Source: Faecalibacterium sp. I3-3-89 (GTDB lineage Bacteria > Bacillota > Clostridia > Oscillospirales > Ruminococcaceae). Taken from it: 64,000 bases of DNA. The DNA is taken from NCBI RefSeq assembly GCF_023347275.1, contig NZ_CP094468.1, positions 1,922,001 through 1,986,000 on the forward strand, written 5' to 3'. The translations under genes were made by a program, and so were the position numbers. Below are positions 15,065 to 21,650 of this stretch, piece after piece (positions within the stretch are counted from its first letter, which is position 1; every line of letters begins with the position of its first letter). The notes under the pieces were generated by a model. It did not search any database. It saw only the letters and a program-made list of their open reading frames with translations, and was not told the DNA's origin.

Positions 15065-15158
15065 GTAACCAAACTGTAGCCTTTTTCACATTATTTTCAA
15101 AAATTAAGGGTAAATTAAAAAAAGTCCTCTTGAAGAAATGGCGTATTTGTGTTACACT
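15065..15158 (+). promoter_or_regulatory. mam1 promoter with conserved 65-bp upstream block
   Basis: -35 TTGAAG (15130-15135), 17-bp spacer, -10 TACACT (15153-15158). The 65 bp before the -35 box align without a gap to the block before the transporter promoter (15973-16037), with about 54 identical positions, including CCAAACTG, TTTTTCACAT, TTTTCAAAA and GTCCTC. AT-rich, so it may be an UP element and/or a regulator site. Confidence 0.8.
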
Positions 15159-15165
15159 ACATCCA

Positions 15166-15380
15166 AGCTGTAATGGCTTTTTTGGAGATTCTGGCGTTTT
15201 TGCCCCAGCCGAGCGGCTGTGAGGGGCAGGCGGCAGCGTATTTTCCACGCATTTTTTCTACTTTTTCCCTGTTTTGGCTGTTTTCTTGGCCGTTTGGCCT
15301 TGTGGCAGATGGGGAAGTATGGTAAAATGTAGTAGAGGTGTCTCCAAAAAGGCACTACAGCCCACTTAACTCGTGATGTT
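15166..15380 (+). other. Long 5' leader of mam1, with a possible second promoter
   Basis: Transcription from 15165 would give an untranslated leader of about 310 bases. It contains a CAGCCG/CGGCTG hairpin (about 15208-15221). A second candidate promoter TTGTGG - 17 bp - TAAAAT lies at about 15299-15327, which would shorten the leader to about 145 bases. No open frame with a ribosome site is apparent. Confidence 0.4.
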
Positions 15381-15381
15381 G

Positions 15382-15428
15382 CCGAGTGCGCACTCGGTTA
15401 CATAGGTTTTCCCGGTTGCGCAACCGGG
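15382..15428 (+). promoter_or_regulatory. Paired TGCGCA-loop hairpins in the mam1 leader
   Basis: Hairpin 1 is the palindrome CCGAGTGCGCACTCGG (15382-15397). Hairpin 2 is CCCGGTTGCGCAACCGGG (15411-15428). Both expose the hexaloop TGCGCA, which is self-complementary. They are 13 bases apart (TTACATAGG..) and 49 bases before the start codon. The leader of mam2 has the same arrangement with different stem sequences. Confidence 0.85.
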
Positions 15429-15477
15429 AGGAGACCGATCATATTCGTTTTTTTTCATTTGAAGGGAGTAATTCATT

Positions 15478-15882
15478 ATGATGATGCCTGCAAACTTCTC
15501 TGCTGTCAACGCAGAGGTCGTCTACGGCGGTGCCGTGGCCGATTACCTGCCCAACGCTTGGACTGCTGCTAACGTGAAGCAGTTCTCCACCAATGTCATC
15601 ACTCTGGTCAGCAACAGCTTCCAGGAGGGTATTATCAACGCAACTCTGGGCACCATGTTCGGTGGTAACTGGGGCGGCGACGACGGCCTCAAGCTGTTCG
15701 GCTCTGACGGCACCCTGAAGACTTGGCTGTACGGCGCTGACGCTGGCGATATGTCCTTCCTGAACAAGACCATGCGTACTCTGGGTCTGGCTTCTTTCGT
15801 CTACACTCTGGGCACCGCATCTGCTAAGGTCGGCTTCGAGAAGAATCCCGCCAATTTCCCCGTCACTATCAAAAAGATCTGA
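15478..15882 (+). CDS. MAM-like secreted protein 1 (double-glycine leader)
   Basis: 134 residues, start ATGATGATG behind GAAGGGAG. The sequence opens MMMPANFSAVNAEVVYGG, an 18-residue leader ending in the Gly-Gly that C39 peptidases cut after. The mature part (about 116 residues) has WTAANVKQFSTNVITLVSNSF, NWGGDDGLKLFG and a C-terminal TLGLASFVYTLGTASAK. Length, the MMMPAN start and the NVK.F.TN..TLV core match the microbial anti-inflammatory molecule of Faecalibacterium prausnitzii as I remember it. It is 60-70 % similar by eye to the second copy at 18782. The transporter between them is the likely exporter. Confidence 0.85.
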   Translation: MMMPANFSAVNAEVVYGGAVADYLPNAWTAANVKQFSTNVITLVSNSFQEGIINATLGTMFGGNWGGDDGLKLFGSDGTLKTWLYGADAGDMSFLNKTMRTLGLASFVYTLGTASAKVGFEKNPANFPVTIKKI

Positions 15883-15920
15883 TCGAGCTGTAATTGTTTT
15901 ATCATTCTGCACGATCTGTA

Positions 15921-15960
15921 AAAAAGCGCGGCGGACTTTCGCGGTCCGCCGCGCTTTTTG
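15921..15960 (+). terminator. Terminator of mam1
   Basis: GCGCGGCGGAC (15926-15936) pairs with GTCCGCCGCGC (15944-15954), flanked by A5 and T5. Confidence 0.9.
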
Positions 15961-15972
15961 TGCATTTCTTTT

Positions 15973-16066
15973 GTTACCAAACTGAGACTTTTTTCACATT
16001 TTTTTCAAAATTTAAGGGTTTATTAAAAATTGTCCTCTTGAACAAGCCGACAGAATGTGTTATACT
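15973..16066 (+). promoter_or_regulatory. Transporter (PCAT) promoter with the same conserved block
   Basis: -35 TTGAAC (16038-16043), 17-bp spacer, -10 TATACT (16061-16066). The preceding 65 bp (15973-16037) match the mam1 promoter region. The distance from block start to -35 is identical in both, so the two units are probably co-regulated. Confidence 0.8.
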
Positions 16067-16330
16067 ATGCCTAAGGTTCAGGAGATGATACGTCAAAATA
16101 CCTTCTCCGGGCCGACCAAAATGATCAAAGGGTAGGCGCTCCCTTCTTTTGATAGCAGCTGCTCTCTGCTCCGCTTGGCCGCAGGGCGGGGCGAGGCAGA
16201 GAGCTGTATGCTGCTTTTATCGGGAAGTGTGTAAGGCGCAGCAGTCAGAAGCCCTTTCTTCTTCGCCAAACCGTCCGTCCGCCAGCTGGCGCAGGGGCGT
16301 TTTGAGATAGAAACCAAAAAGGAAGCATCT
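16067..16330 (+). other. 5' leader of the transporter gene
   Basis: About 255 untranslated bases. A stem can form between AGCTGCTCTCTGC (about 16146-16158) and GCAGAGAGCT (about 16196-16205), enclosing GC-rich DNA. A GGCGCTCCC/GGG-type pairing is possible upstream. The TGCGCA hairpins of the mam leaders are absent here. The leader ends in AAAGGAAG before the ATG. Confidence 0.4.
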
Positions 16331-18667
16331 ATGCGTTATACCTACGTCCGGCAGCACGACACTACGGACTGCGCTGCCGCCTGTCTCGCAATGGTGTGCC
16401 TCCATTACAAAAAGGAGATCACCATCACCCGCCTGCGGGACATGATGGGTACGGACCTGAAAGGCACAAACCTGACCGGTCTGCAGAAGGCCGCGGAGGA
16501 GCTGGGGTTCAGCACCGCCGCCGTCCGCGTAGACCGCGAAAATTTCCTCAGTGAGTTTTCCGTCCCCTGCATCGCGCAGGTCATCACCGACGAGGGCCTC
16601 GCCCATTTCGTGACCGTCTTTAAAAAGACGACCATCAAGGACGACGGCGAGCGCCGGCGGCACGTCCTCAAGGAAGAGGAGGCACGGAAAAAATGCGCCG
16701 ACGAGGGGAAGAAGTTCAAGTGTCGGGATTACGTCATCATCGGCGACCCGGCAAAAGAGCTGAAGAAGATCTCCCTCGATGAGTTCTATAAGAACTTTAC
16801 CGGCGTCCTGCTCCTGCTGACCCCCACCTCGGAGTTCAAGGCAGGCAAGCAGGAGCATGGCAGTATGGTCAAGCGTTTCCTCGACCTGCTGCTCCCCCAG
16901 AAAAAGCTATTCTTCTACGCCATCCTCAGCTCGGTCATCATGACAGTTCTGGGAATCGCATCCTCGATGTTCAACAAGATATTGATGGATGAGATCCTCC
17001 CCTACGGTCTGAAGAGTCTGCTGATCTCGATGATTCTGGTGTTCAGCTTAGTCAGCGTCACCAGCGCCCTCATCAGCATGGTGCGGCAGTGGGTGCTCAT
17101 CTATCTGTCCATCAAGATCGACATCCCGCTGATGCTGGGCTACTTCGGGCACGTCTTCAAGCTGCCCATGAAGTTCTTCGCCACCCGCAAGACCGGCGAA
17201 ATTACGACCCGCTACTCCGACGCCAGCACCATCAAATCGGTGTTCACCAGCATCGCACTGAGCGTTGCGATGGATATTGTGATGGCCTGCGTTACCGGCG
17301 TCATCCTCTTCCGGATGAATGCCACCCTTTTCTCCATCTCCATCTTCACCACCCTGCTGAGCATCCTGCTCGTCTTCATCTTCAAGCAGCCCTTCAAGCG
17401 GATCAACGAAGAGACGATGCAGCAGTCGGCCATCCTGAACAGCCAGATGATCGAAAGTCTGCGCGGCATCGAGACGGTCAAGTGCAATGCAGAGGAAGAC
17501 CGGGAGCTGGAAGCTCTGGAACGGGAGTACATCAAGAGCCTGAAGATAAGCCTGCGCTCCAGCAAGATCAGCACGGTGCAGTCCCTTATCTCCACCCTCA
17601 TCACCACCATCCTCGGCATGGTAACGTCCTACGTCGGTATCATGCAGGTGCTGAATGGTGAGATGACGCTGGGCAGCTATATGGCGTTCAGCACCCTTTC
17701 CTCTTACTTTACTTCTCCGGTCAGCGAGCTGGTCAGCCTGCAGATGTCCATCCAGCAGGCACAGATCTCCATCAAGCGTCTGACCGAGATCATGGATTAC
17801 GAGTCCGAGCAGGACGAGACCCGGGAATACACCGAGATGGAAAAGATCGACGGTGATATTGAGTTCAAGGATGTCTCCTTCCGCTACGGCAGCCGTTCTC
17901 CGGCCCTGAGCCACGTCTCCTTCACCATCCCCTATGGCAAGAAGGTGGCCCTCGTGGGCAGCAGCGGCAGCGGCAAATCCACCATCACCAAGCTTCTGCT
18001 CAAGTATTATGAGCCGGAGGAGGGTTCCATCAGCGTGGGCGGTGTCCCGCTGGACGAGTACAGCAATGCCTCTGTCCGCCGCGCCATCGCCTATGTCCCC
18101 CAGAACGTCGAGCTGTTCAGCAAGACCATCTACGACAACATCCGCATTTCCCGACCGGAGGCCAGCCTCGATGAGGTCAAGGCTGCTGCCAAAAAGGCAG
18201 ATGCCCACGAGTTCATCCGGAAGCTGCCGCTGCAGTACAACACCTACCTCGAGGAAGCCGGCAACGGCCTCTCGGGCGGCGAGAAGCAGCGCTTAGCATT
18301 GGCCCGGGCCTTCCTGAAGGATGCGAACCTCTATATCTTGGACGAATCCACCAGTAGTCTGGACTTTGGCACAGAGAATACCATCTTTGATATGATCTAC
18401 AACCAGCTTGCAGACCGCTCGATGCTGATCGTCGCCCACCGCCTCTCGACCATCCGGGATTGTGACCTCATTCTGGTCATGGATCACGGCGAGATCGTGG
18501 AGCGGGGCACTCACGAAGAGCTGCTGGCAAAACAGGGCAAGTACTACGAGCTTTGGAGCCTGCAGCAGGGCATTTTCCGCAACAAGAAAAAAGCGGAACA
18601 GCCCGCACCTGCCGCCGCCGCGAAAGTGGTGGAGGACGAGGACGATGGCGAGTCCATCACCTACTAA
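16331..18667 (+). CDS. Peptidase-containing ABC transporter (PCAT), presumed MAM exporter
   Basis: 778 residues. N-terminal C39 cysteine peptidase: QHDTTDCAAACLAMV with Cys14, GLAHFV with His92 and IGDP with Asp139. A charged insert (about 98-132, KKTTIKDDGERRR...KCADEGKKFKC) separates His and Asp. Six membrane helices span about 190-470. The ATPase has GSSGSGKST (Walker A), LSGGEKQR (signature), ILDEST (Walker B) and the H-loop AHRLST. An acidic, alanine/proline-rich tail extends past the usual end. PCATs cut double-glycine leaders and export the cargo in one step. The two flanking MAM-like proteins carry such leaders. Confidence 0.93.
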   Translation: MRYTYVRQHDTTDCAAACLAMVCLHYKKEITITRLRDMMGTDLKGTNLTGLQKAAEELGFSTAAVRVDRENFLSEFSVPCIAQVITDEGLAHFVTVFKKTTIKDDGERRRHVLKEEEARKKCADEGKKFKCRDYVIIGDPAKELKKISLDEFYKNFTGVLLLLTPTSEFKAGKQEHGSMVKRFLDLLLPQKKLFFYAILSSVIMTVLGIASSMFNKILMDEILPYGLKSLLISMILVFSLVSVTSALISMVRQWVLIYLSIKIDIPLMLGYFGHVFKLPMKFFATRKTGEITTRYSDASTIKSVFTSIALSVAMDIVMACVTGVILFRMNATLFSISIFTTLLSILLVFIFKQPFKRINEETMQQSAILNSQMIESLRGIETVKCNAEEDRELEALEREYIKSLKISLRSSKISTVQSLISTLITTILGMVTSYVGIMQVLNGEMTLGSYMAFSTLSSYFTSPVSELVSLQMSIQQAQISIKRLTEIMDYESEQDETREYTEMEKIDGDIEFKDVSFRYGSRSPALSHVSFTIPYGKKVALVGSSGSGKSTITKLLLKYYEPEEGSISVGGVPLDEYSNASVRRAIAYVPQNVELFSKTIYDNIRISRPEASLDEVKAAAKKADAHEFIRKLPLQYNTYLEEAGNGLSGGEKQRLALARAFLKDANLYILDESTSSLDFGTENTIFDMIYNQLADRSMLIVAHRLSTIRDCDLILVMDHGEIVERGTHEELLAKQGKYYELWSLQQGIFRNKKKAEQPAPAAAAKVVEDEDDGESITY

Positions 18668-18677
18668 TTCGTTGCAG

Positions 18678-18732
18678 CCGCGTGCGCACGCGGTTACATA
18701 AATGGCTTTCTTTCCGGATGCGCATCTGGGAA
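18678..18732 (+). promoter_or_regulatory. Paired TGCGCA-loop hairpins in the mam2 leader
   Basis: Hairpin 1 is CCGCGTGCGCACGCGG (18678-18693). Hairpin 2 is TTTCCGGA-TGCGCA-TCTGGGAA (18711-18732, eight pairs of which two are G-U). The spacer again begins TTACATA. The distance from hairpin 2 to the ATG is 49 bases, exactly as in mam1, and the last 29 bases before the ATG are identical. No separate promoter is visible, so the leader probably lies on the transporter transcript. Confidence 0.85.
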
Positions 18733-18781
18733 CTGGGCCGACTAAATTTGTTTTTCATTCATTTGAAGGGAGTAATTCATT

Positions 18782-19189
18782 ATGATGATGCCTGCAAACT
18801 TTACTGCTGTTAACTCTGAGGTCGTCTACGGCGGCGCTGACCTGTTCTCCGTTCTGGCTGACACCACCGCTCCTATCTGGAACGCTGCTAACGTCAAGCA
18901 GTTCAACACCAACGTGATCACTCTGGTCAGCAACTCTTTCCAGTCTATCTTCACCGAAAAGGTTCTGGGCACCATGTTCAGCGGCAACTGGGGCGGCGAC
19001 GACGGCGTCAAGCTGTTCGGCGACGAGGGCACCCTGAAGCTGGCTCTGTACGGCGATGACGACATGGGCTTCGGCAACAAGGTCATGCGTACTCTGGGTC
19101 TGGCTTCTGTCGTCTACACCCTGGGCACCGCTCCTGCCAAGATCGACTTCAACGACGGCGTCGCCTCTTTCGATGCTAAGCTGAAGTAA
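18782..19189 (+). CDS. MAM-like secreted protein 2 (double-glycine leader)
   Basis: 135 residues. Leader MMMPANFTAVNSEVVYGG, then ADLFSVLADTTAPIWNAANV and FNTNVITLVSNSFQ. The TAPIW..NVK.FNTN..TLV stretch is closer than mam1 to the remembered F. prausnitzii MAM sequence. The C-terminus is TLGLASVVYTLGTAPAK. After export the mature protein would have about 117 residues, much longer than a bacteriocin and without cysteines. It directly follows the transporter and ends in two strong terminators. Confidence 0.87.
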   Translation: MMMPANFTAVNSEVVYGGADLFSVLADTTAPIWNAANVKQFNTNVITLVSNSFQSIFTEKVLGTMFSGNWGGDDGVKLFGDEGTLKLALYGDDDMGFGNKVMRTLGLASVVYTLGTAPAKIDFNDGVASFDAKLK

Positions 19190-19220
19190 TCGGTAACCCC
19201 TAAAATCTGAAGTGTATTTC

Positions 19221-19245
19221 GTCCGGCGGCTCTCGGGCCGCCGGA
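19221..19245 (+). repeat. First hairpin after mam2
   Basis: TCCGGCGGC (19222-19230) pairs with GCCGCCGGA (19237-19245). No T-run follows. It may protect the 3' end of the message. Confidence 0.6.
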
Positions 19246-19264
19246 TGACAATGCCTCGTAATGG

Positions 19265-19308
19265 TATGCCCGGAGGCACCTGCCTCCGGGCATATCTTAT
19301 TTTTTTAT
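19265..19308 (+). terminator. Terminator of mam2 / transporter unit
   Basis: ATGCCCGGAGGCA (19266-19278) pairs with TGCCTCCGGGCAT (19281-19293), then ATCTTATTTTTTT. Confidence 0.85.
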
Positions 19309-19411
19309 AAAATTTACAGTTTGGCTCTTTATTCCACACCGCCAAACCGTTATAATAAAGTGATGCCTAATATTCATCGTAGGATGAGTAATAGGTGATA
19401 GCAAAATGTAG

Positions 19412-19545
19412 AAACCTCTCCGTCACGGCTGACGCCGCGCCACCTCCCCTAGCGAGGGGAGGCCTTGGCATTCCGCGAAGCCACACCTCTTCGCCAGAGG
19501 CTCCCCTACTAGGGGAGCTGGCTGCGAAGCAGACTGAGAGGTTGG
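19412..19545 (+). repeat. MITE-like repeat family B, copy 1
   Basis: About 134 bp bounded by AACCTCTC and GAGAGGTT. Internal blocks: CCTCCCCTAGCGAGGGGAGG, CCTTGGCATTCCG, CTCTTCGCCAGAGG and CTCCCCTACTAGGGGAG. The reverse complement of 30920-31053 has the same blocks in the same order. A TATAAT at 19351-19356 upstream may serve the next gene, but its -35 is poor. Confidence 0.75.
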
Positions 19546-19607
19546 ACGAAGGACAGCCTGACCGGGCAGCCTCTGGCTTGTGGTCATCGAGAAACAGGAG
19601 ATGTTCT

Positions 19608-19985
19608 ATGCCTGTGCACAACCTGCCCTATGACCGCCGCTTAAATTCTCGTGCAAGGGGCCTTCGTCACGAAATGACGCCGCAGGAGCGCAAACTTTGG
19701 TTTGGCTTTTTGCGCAATTATCCGATAAAAATCTACAAACAGCGCGTGATAGAATTTTTTATCGTAGACTTTTATTGCGCAGAAGCAAAGCTGGTCATTG
19801 AATTAGACGGCTCTCAGCACTATACTGAGCAGGGGGTGCTTTACGACCACGAGCGAAGCTGCATCATCGAGCAATATGGCATTGAAGTGCTGCGCTTCTC
19901 CAACCGTGAAGTAAATCAGCAGTTTGAAGCTGTCTGCGGACAAATCGACTGCACGATCCATCGGCGCATTGCCCCCGCAGAATAA
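19608..19985 (+). CDS. DUF559 endonuclease-domain protein (VSR-like)
   Basis: 125 residues from the ATG at 19608 (AGGAGA upstream); earlier in-frame codons run through the repeat and are ignored. LRHEMTPQERKLWF opens the domain. IEFFIVDFYCAEAKLVIELDGSQH holds the Asp..Glu-x-Asp nuclease core, and IEVLRFSNREV closes it. The fold belongs to the very-short-patch-repair/PD-(D/E)XK group. Genes of this type are common, scattered and often near repeats in Clostridia. There is no visible functional tie to the export genes around it. Confidence 0.85.
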   Translation: MPVHNLPYDRRLNSRARGLRHEMTPQERKLWFGFLRNYPIKIYKQRVIEFFIVDFYCAEAKLVIELDGSQHYTEQGVLYDHERSCIIEQYGIEVLRFSNREVNQQFEAVCGQIDCTIHRRIAPAE

Positions 19986-20047
19986 GATTCTACCTTTTGC
20001 TATTGCCTATTACAAGCAATGAAACCAAGAACAGGTGGTATAAAATC

Positions 20048-20503
20048 ATGAGAGAGATCCAGACCGCAGAAAACAAGACCCTCAAGCTGACCAACGTGGT
20101 CAGCCGCCGCATCCAGCCCGAGGAGTTCAACAATATGCAGATCGTGCTGACCCAGCTGCACAACTTCATCAAGAGCAGCGGCGCGCAGCCCCTCGGCCCC
20201 ATCATCCAGTGCGTCAAGATCCCTGCTGGCCCCAACCCCCAGCCCGAGGTCTACATGATGCAGCAGGCTACCCAGCTCATCCCCCGCATGGAGGCCGGCT
20301 ACACCATGGACGCCGTGCTGCGGGTGCGCAACTGCCTGTACGCCCACTACGTCGGCCCCATGAGCCAGAGCGGCCTTGCCTCCCAGAAGCTGAACATCAT
20401 GGCTTTCGAGCATGAGCTGGAGCTGACCGGCACCGTCTACACCGTCTTCGTCAATCAGGACGACGACGAGGGCGTGGTCGATACCTTTATGGAGACGAAG
20501 TGA
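20048..20503 (+). CDS. GyrI-like/effector-binding-type protein in the MAM locus
   Basis: 151 residues from the ATG at 20048 (AGGTGG upstream). No DNA-binding domain. LTNVVSRRIQPEEF, then NCLYAHYVGPMSQSGLASQKLNIM and a final VYTVFVNQDDDEGVVDTFMETK follow the pattern of the GyrI-like small-molecule-binding domain (SHS2 repeats), with the typical acidic residue before the end. The similarity is weak and judged by eye. The stop is 2 bases before the ATG of the adaptor gene, so it is in the same operon. It might be a stand-alone sensor or a structural partner of the exporter. Confidence 0.55.
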   Translation: MREIQTAENKTLKLTNVVSRRIQPEEFNNMQIVLTQLHNFIKSSGAQPLGPIIQCVKIPAGPNPQPEVYMMQQATQLIPRMEAGYTMDAVLRVRNCLYAHYVGPMSQSGLASQKLNIMAFEHELELTGTVYTVFVNQDDDEGVVDTFMETK

Positions 20504-20505
20504 TT

Positions 20506-21618
20506 ATGACGACGACCATCCGCGACATCACCGAGCTGCAGGACCGCCGCATCATGATGGAGAAGAAGCTGCCCCCCTTTGGGTATGCGCTCATCCTCCT
20601 GACGGCCGCTCTGATGCTTTTCCTCGTGGTGTGGAGCACCAAAAACTACCGCACCTACGTCAGCCAGTCCAGCGGCACGGTGCAGGCCGCCAACAAGACC
20701 TACATCATGTCCAGCTACTCCGGCTCCATCACCGAGCTGAATGTCTCTGAGGGCACCTACGTCAACGAGGGCGACCTCATCGCCCACATCAAGAGCACCG
20801 ACCTCGATATGCAGCAGGACAGCATCCAGAGCCAGCTGGACATCTACAAAAAGCAGAAGTCCCAGTACGAGAAGCTGGTAAAGTCCATTCAGGACGACAA
20901 GAACTATTTCAGCGAAACGGACATCGACGATCAGCCCTACTACTACCAGTATGAGACTTACAAGAGTCAGGTGGCGCAGAAGGCTTTCGACGCCTCGCCC
21001 TATCAGGCCGCAGGCTACTCCGACGAGCAGATCAAAGCCCTGATGGAGCAGAACCAGAGCGAGGTGGAGGCGCTGTATTACTCCACCTTGCAGTCCATCT
21101 CCGCCAGCCTGACCAGCGTGCAGAGCAACATCGACAATCTGCAGAGCCAGCTGGACGCCCTGAACACCGGCGCCAACGACTATTACATCTACGCCCCCAC
21201 CTCCGGCGTCATCCACATGGACACGCCCTATAAGGTGGGCATGGTGCTGAGCGCCGGCACCCCGCTGGCCACCGTCGCCAGCGAGAACAGCGACCTCGAG
21301 GTGGTGGCCTACGTCACCCTCAGCGACCGGCCCCTCCTCCATGTGGGCGACCCCTGCAAGATCGCCATCACCGGCCTGTCGGAGTACTCCTACGGCACCC
21401 TGACCGGTACCGTGACCTCCATCGACAGCGATGTGACCGCCAGCTCCTCTGGCTCCTACTACAAAATGACCATCACCCCGGACAGCACCTATGTCATCAG
21501 CAACAGCGGCGACAAGGTCGATCTGTCCAACGGCATGAGCGTCACCGCCCGTGTGGAGTACGACAAGCTGACCTATTTTGAATACGCGATGGAGGCTCTG
21601 GGCGTCCTGTTCCGCTGA
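20506..21618 (+). CDS. HlyD-family membrane fusion / adaptor protein
   Basis: 370 residues from ATG 20506 (a GTG six bases earlier is also possible). A short cytoplasmic tail precedes one membrane helix (about 25-46). Next come a lipoyl/biotinyl half-motif (SGSITELNVSEGTYVNEGDLIAHI, written here only in outline), a coiled-coil hairpin (about 105-225, interrupted by a tyrosine-rich segment) and the second lipoyl half with YAPTSGVIH. Beta-barrel segments follow. Such adaptors join ABC exporters to the cell exterior; in Gram-positives they assist bacteriocin-type exporters. The position next to the PCAT suggests it serves MAM export. Confidence 0.85.
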   Translation: MTTTIRDITELQDRRIMMEKKLPPFGYALILLTAALMLFLVVWSTKNYRTYVSQSSGTVQAANKTYIMSSYSGSITELNVSEGTYVNEGDLIAHIKSTDLDMQQDSIQSQLDIYKKQKSQYEKLVKSIQDDKNYFSETDIDDQPYYYQYETYKSQVAQKAFDASPYQAAGYSDEQIKALMEQNQSEVEALYYSTLQSISASLTSVQSNIDNLQSQLDALNTGANDYYIYAPTSGVIHMDTPYKVGMVLSAGTPLATVASENSDLEVVAYVTLSDRPLLHVGDPCKIAITGLSEYSYGTLTGTVTSIDSDVTASSSGSYYKMTITPDSTYVISNSGDKVDLSNGMSVTARVEYDKLTYFEYAMEALGVLFR

Positions 21619-21650
21619 GCGCACACCAACGCCCAAAGAGGTACGAAAGA

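Noticed and set aside
16067..16330. A third TGCGCA hairpin pair in the transporter leader
   Set aside because: The leader was read for the loop and the TTACATA spacer; neither is present.
15478..19189. A bacteriocin locus (small double-glycine peptides with PCAT)
   Set aside because: The cargo proteins are about 116 residues after the leader, have no cysteines and no immunity gene, and match the MAM family better.
19395..19607. N-terminal extension of the DUF559 protein
   Set aside because: The extension is translated from repeat family B and has no homology to the domain; the ATG at 19608 has a good ribosome site.
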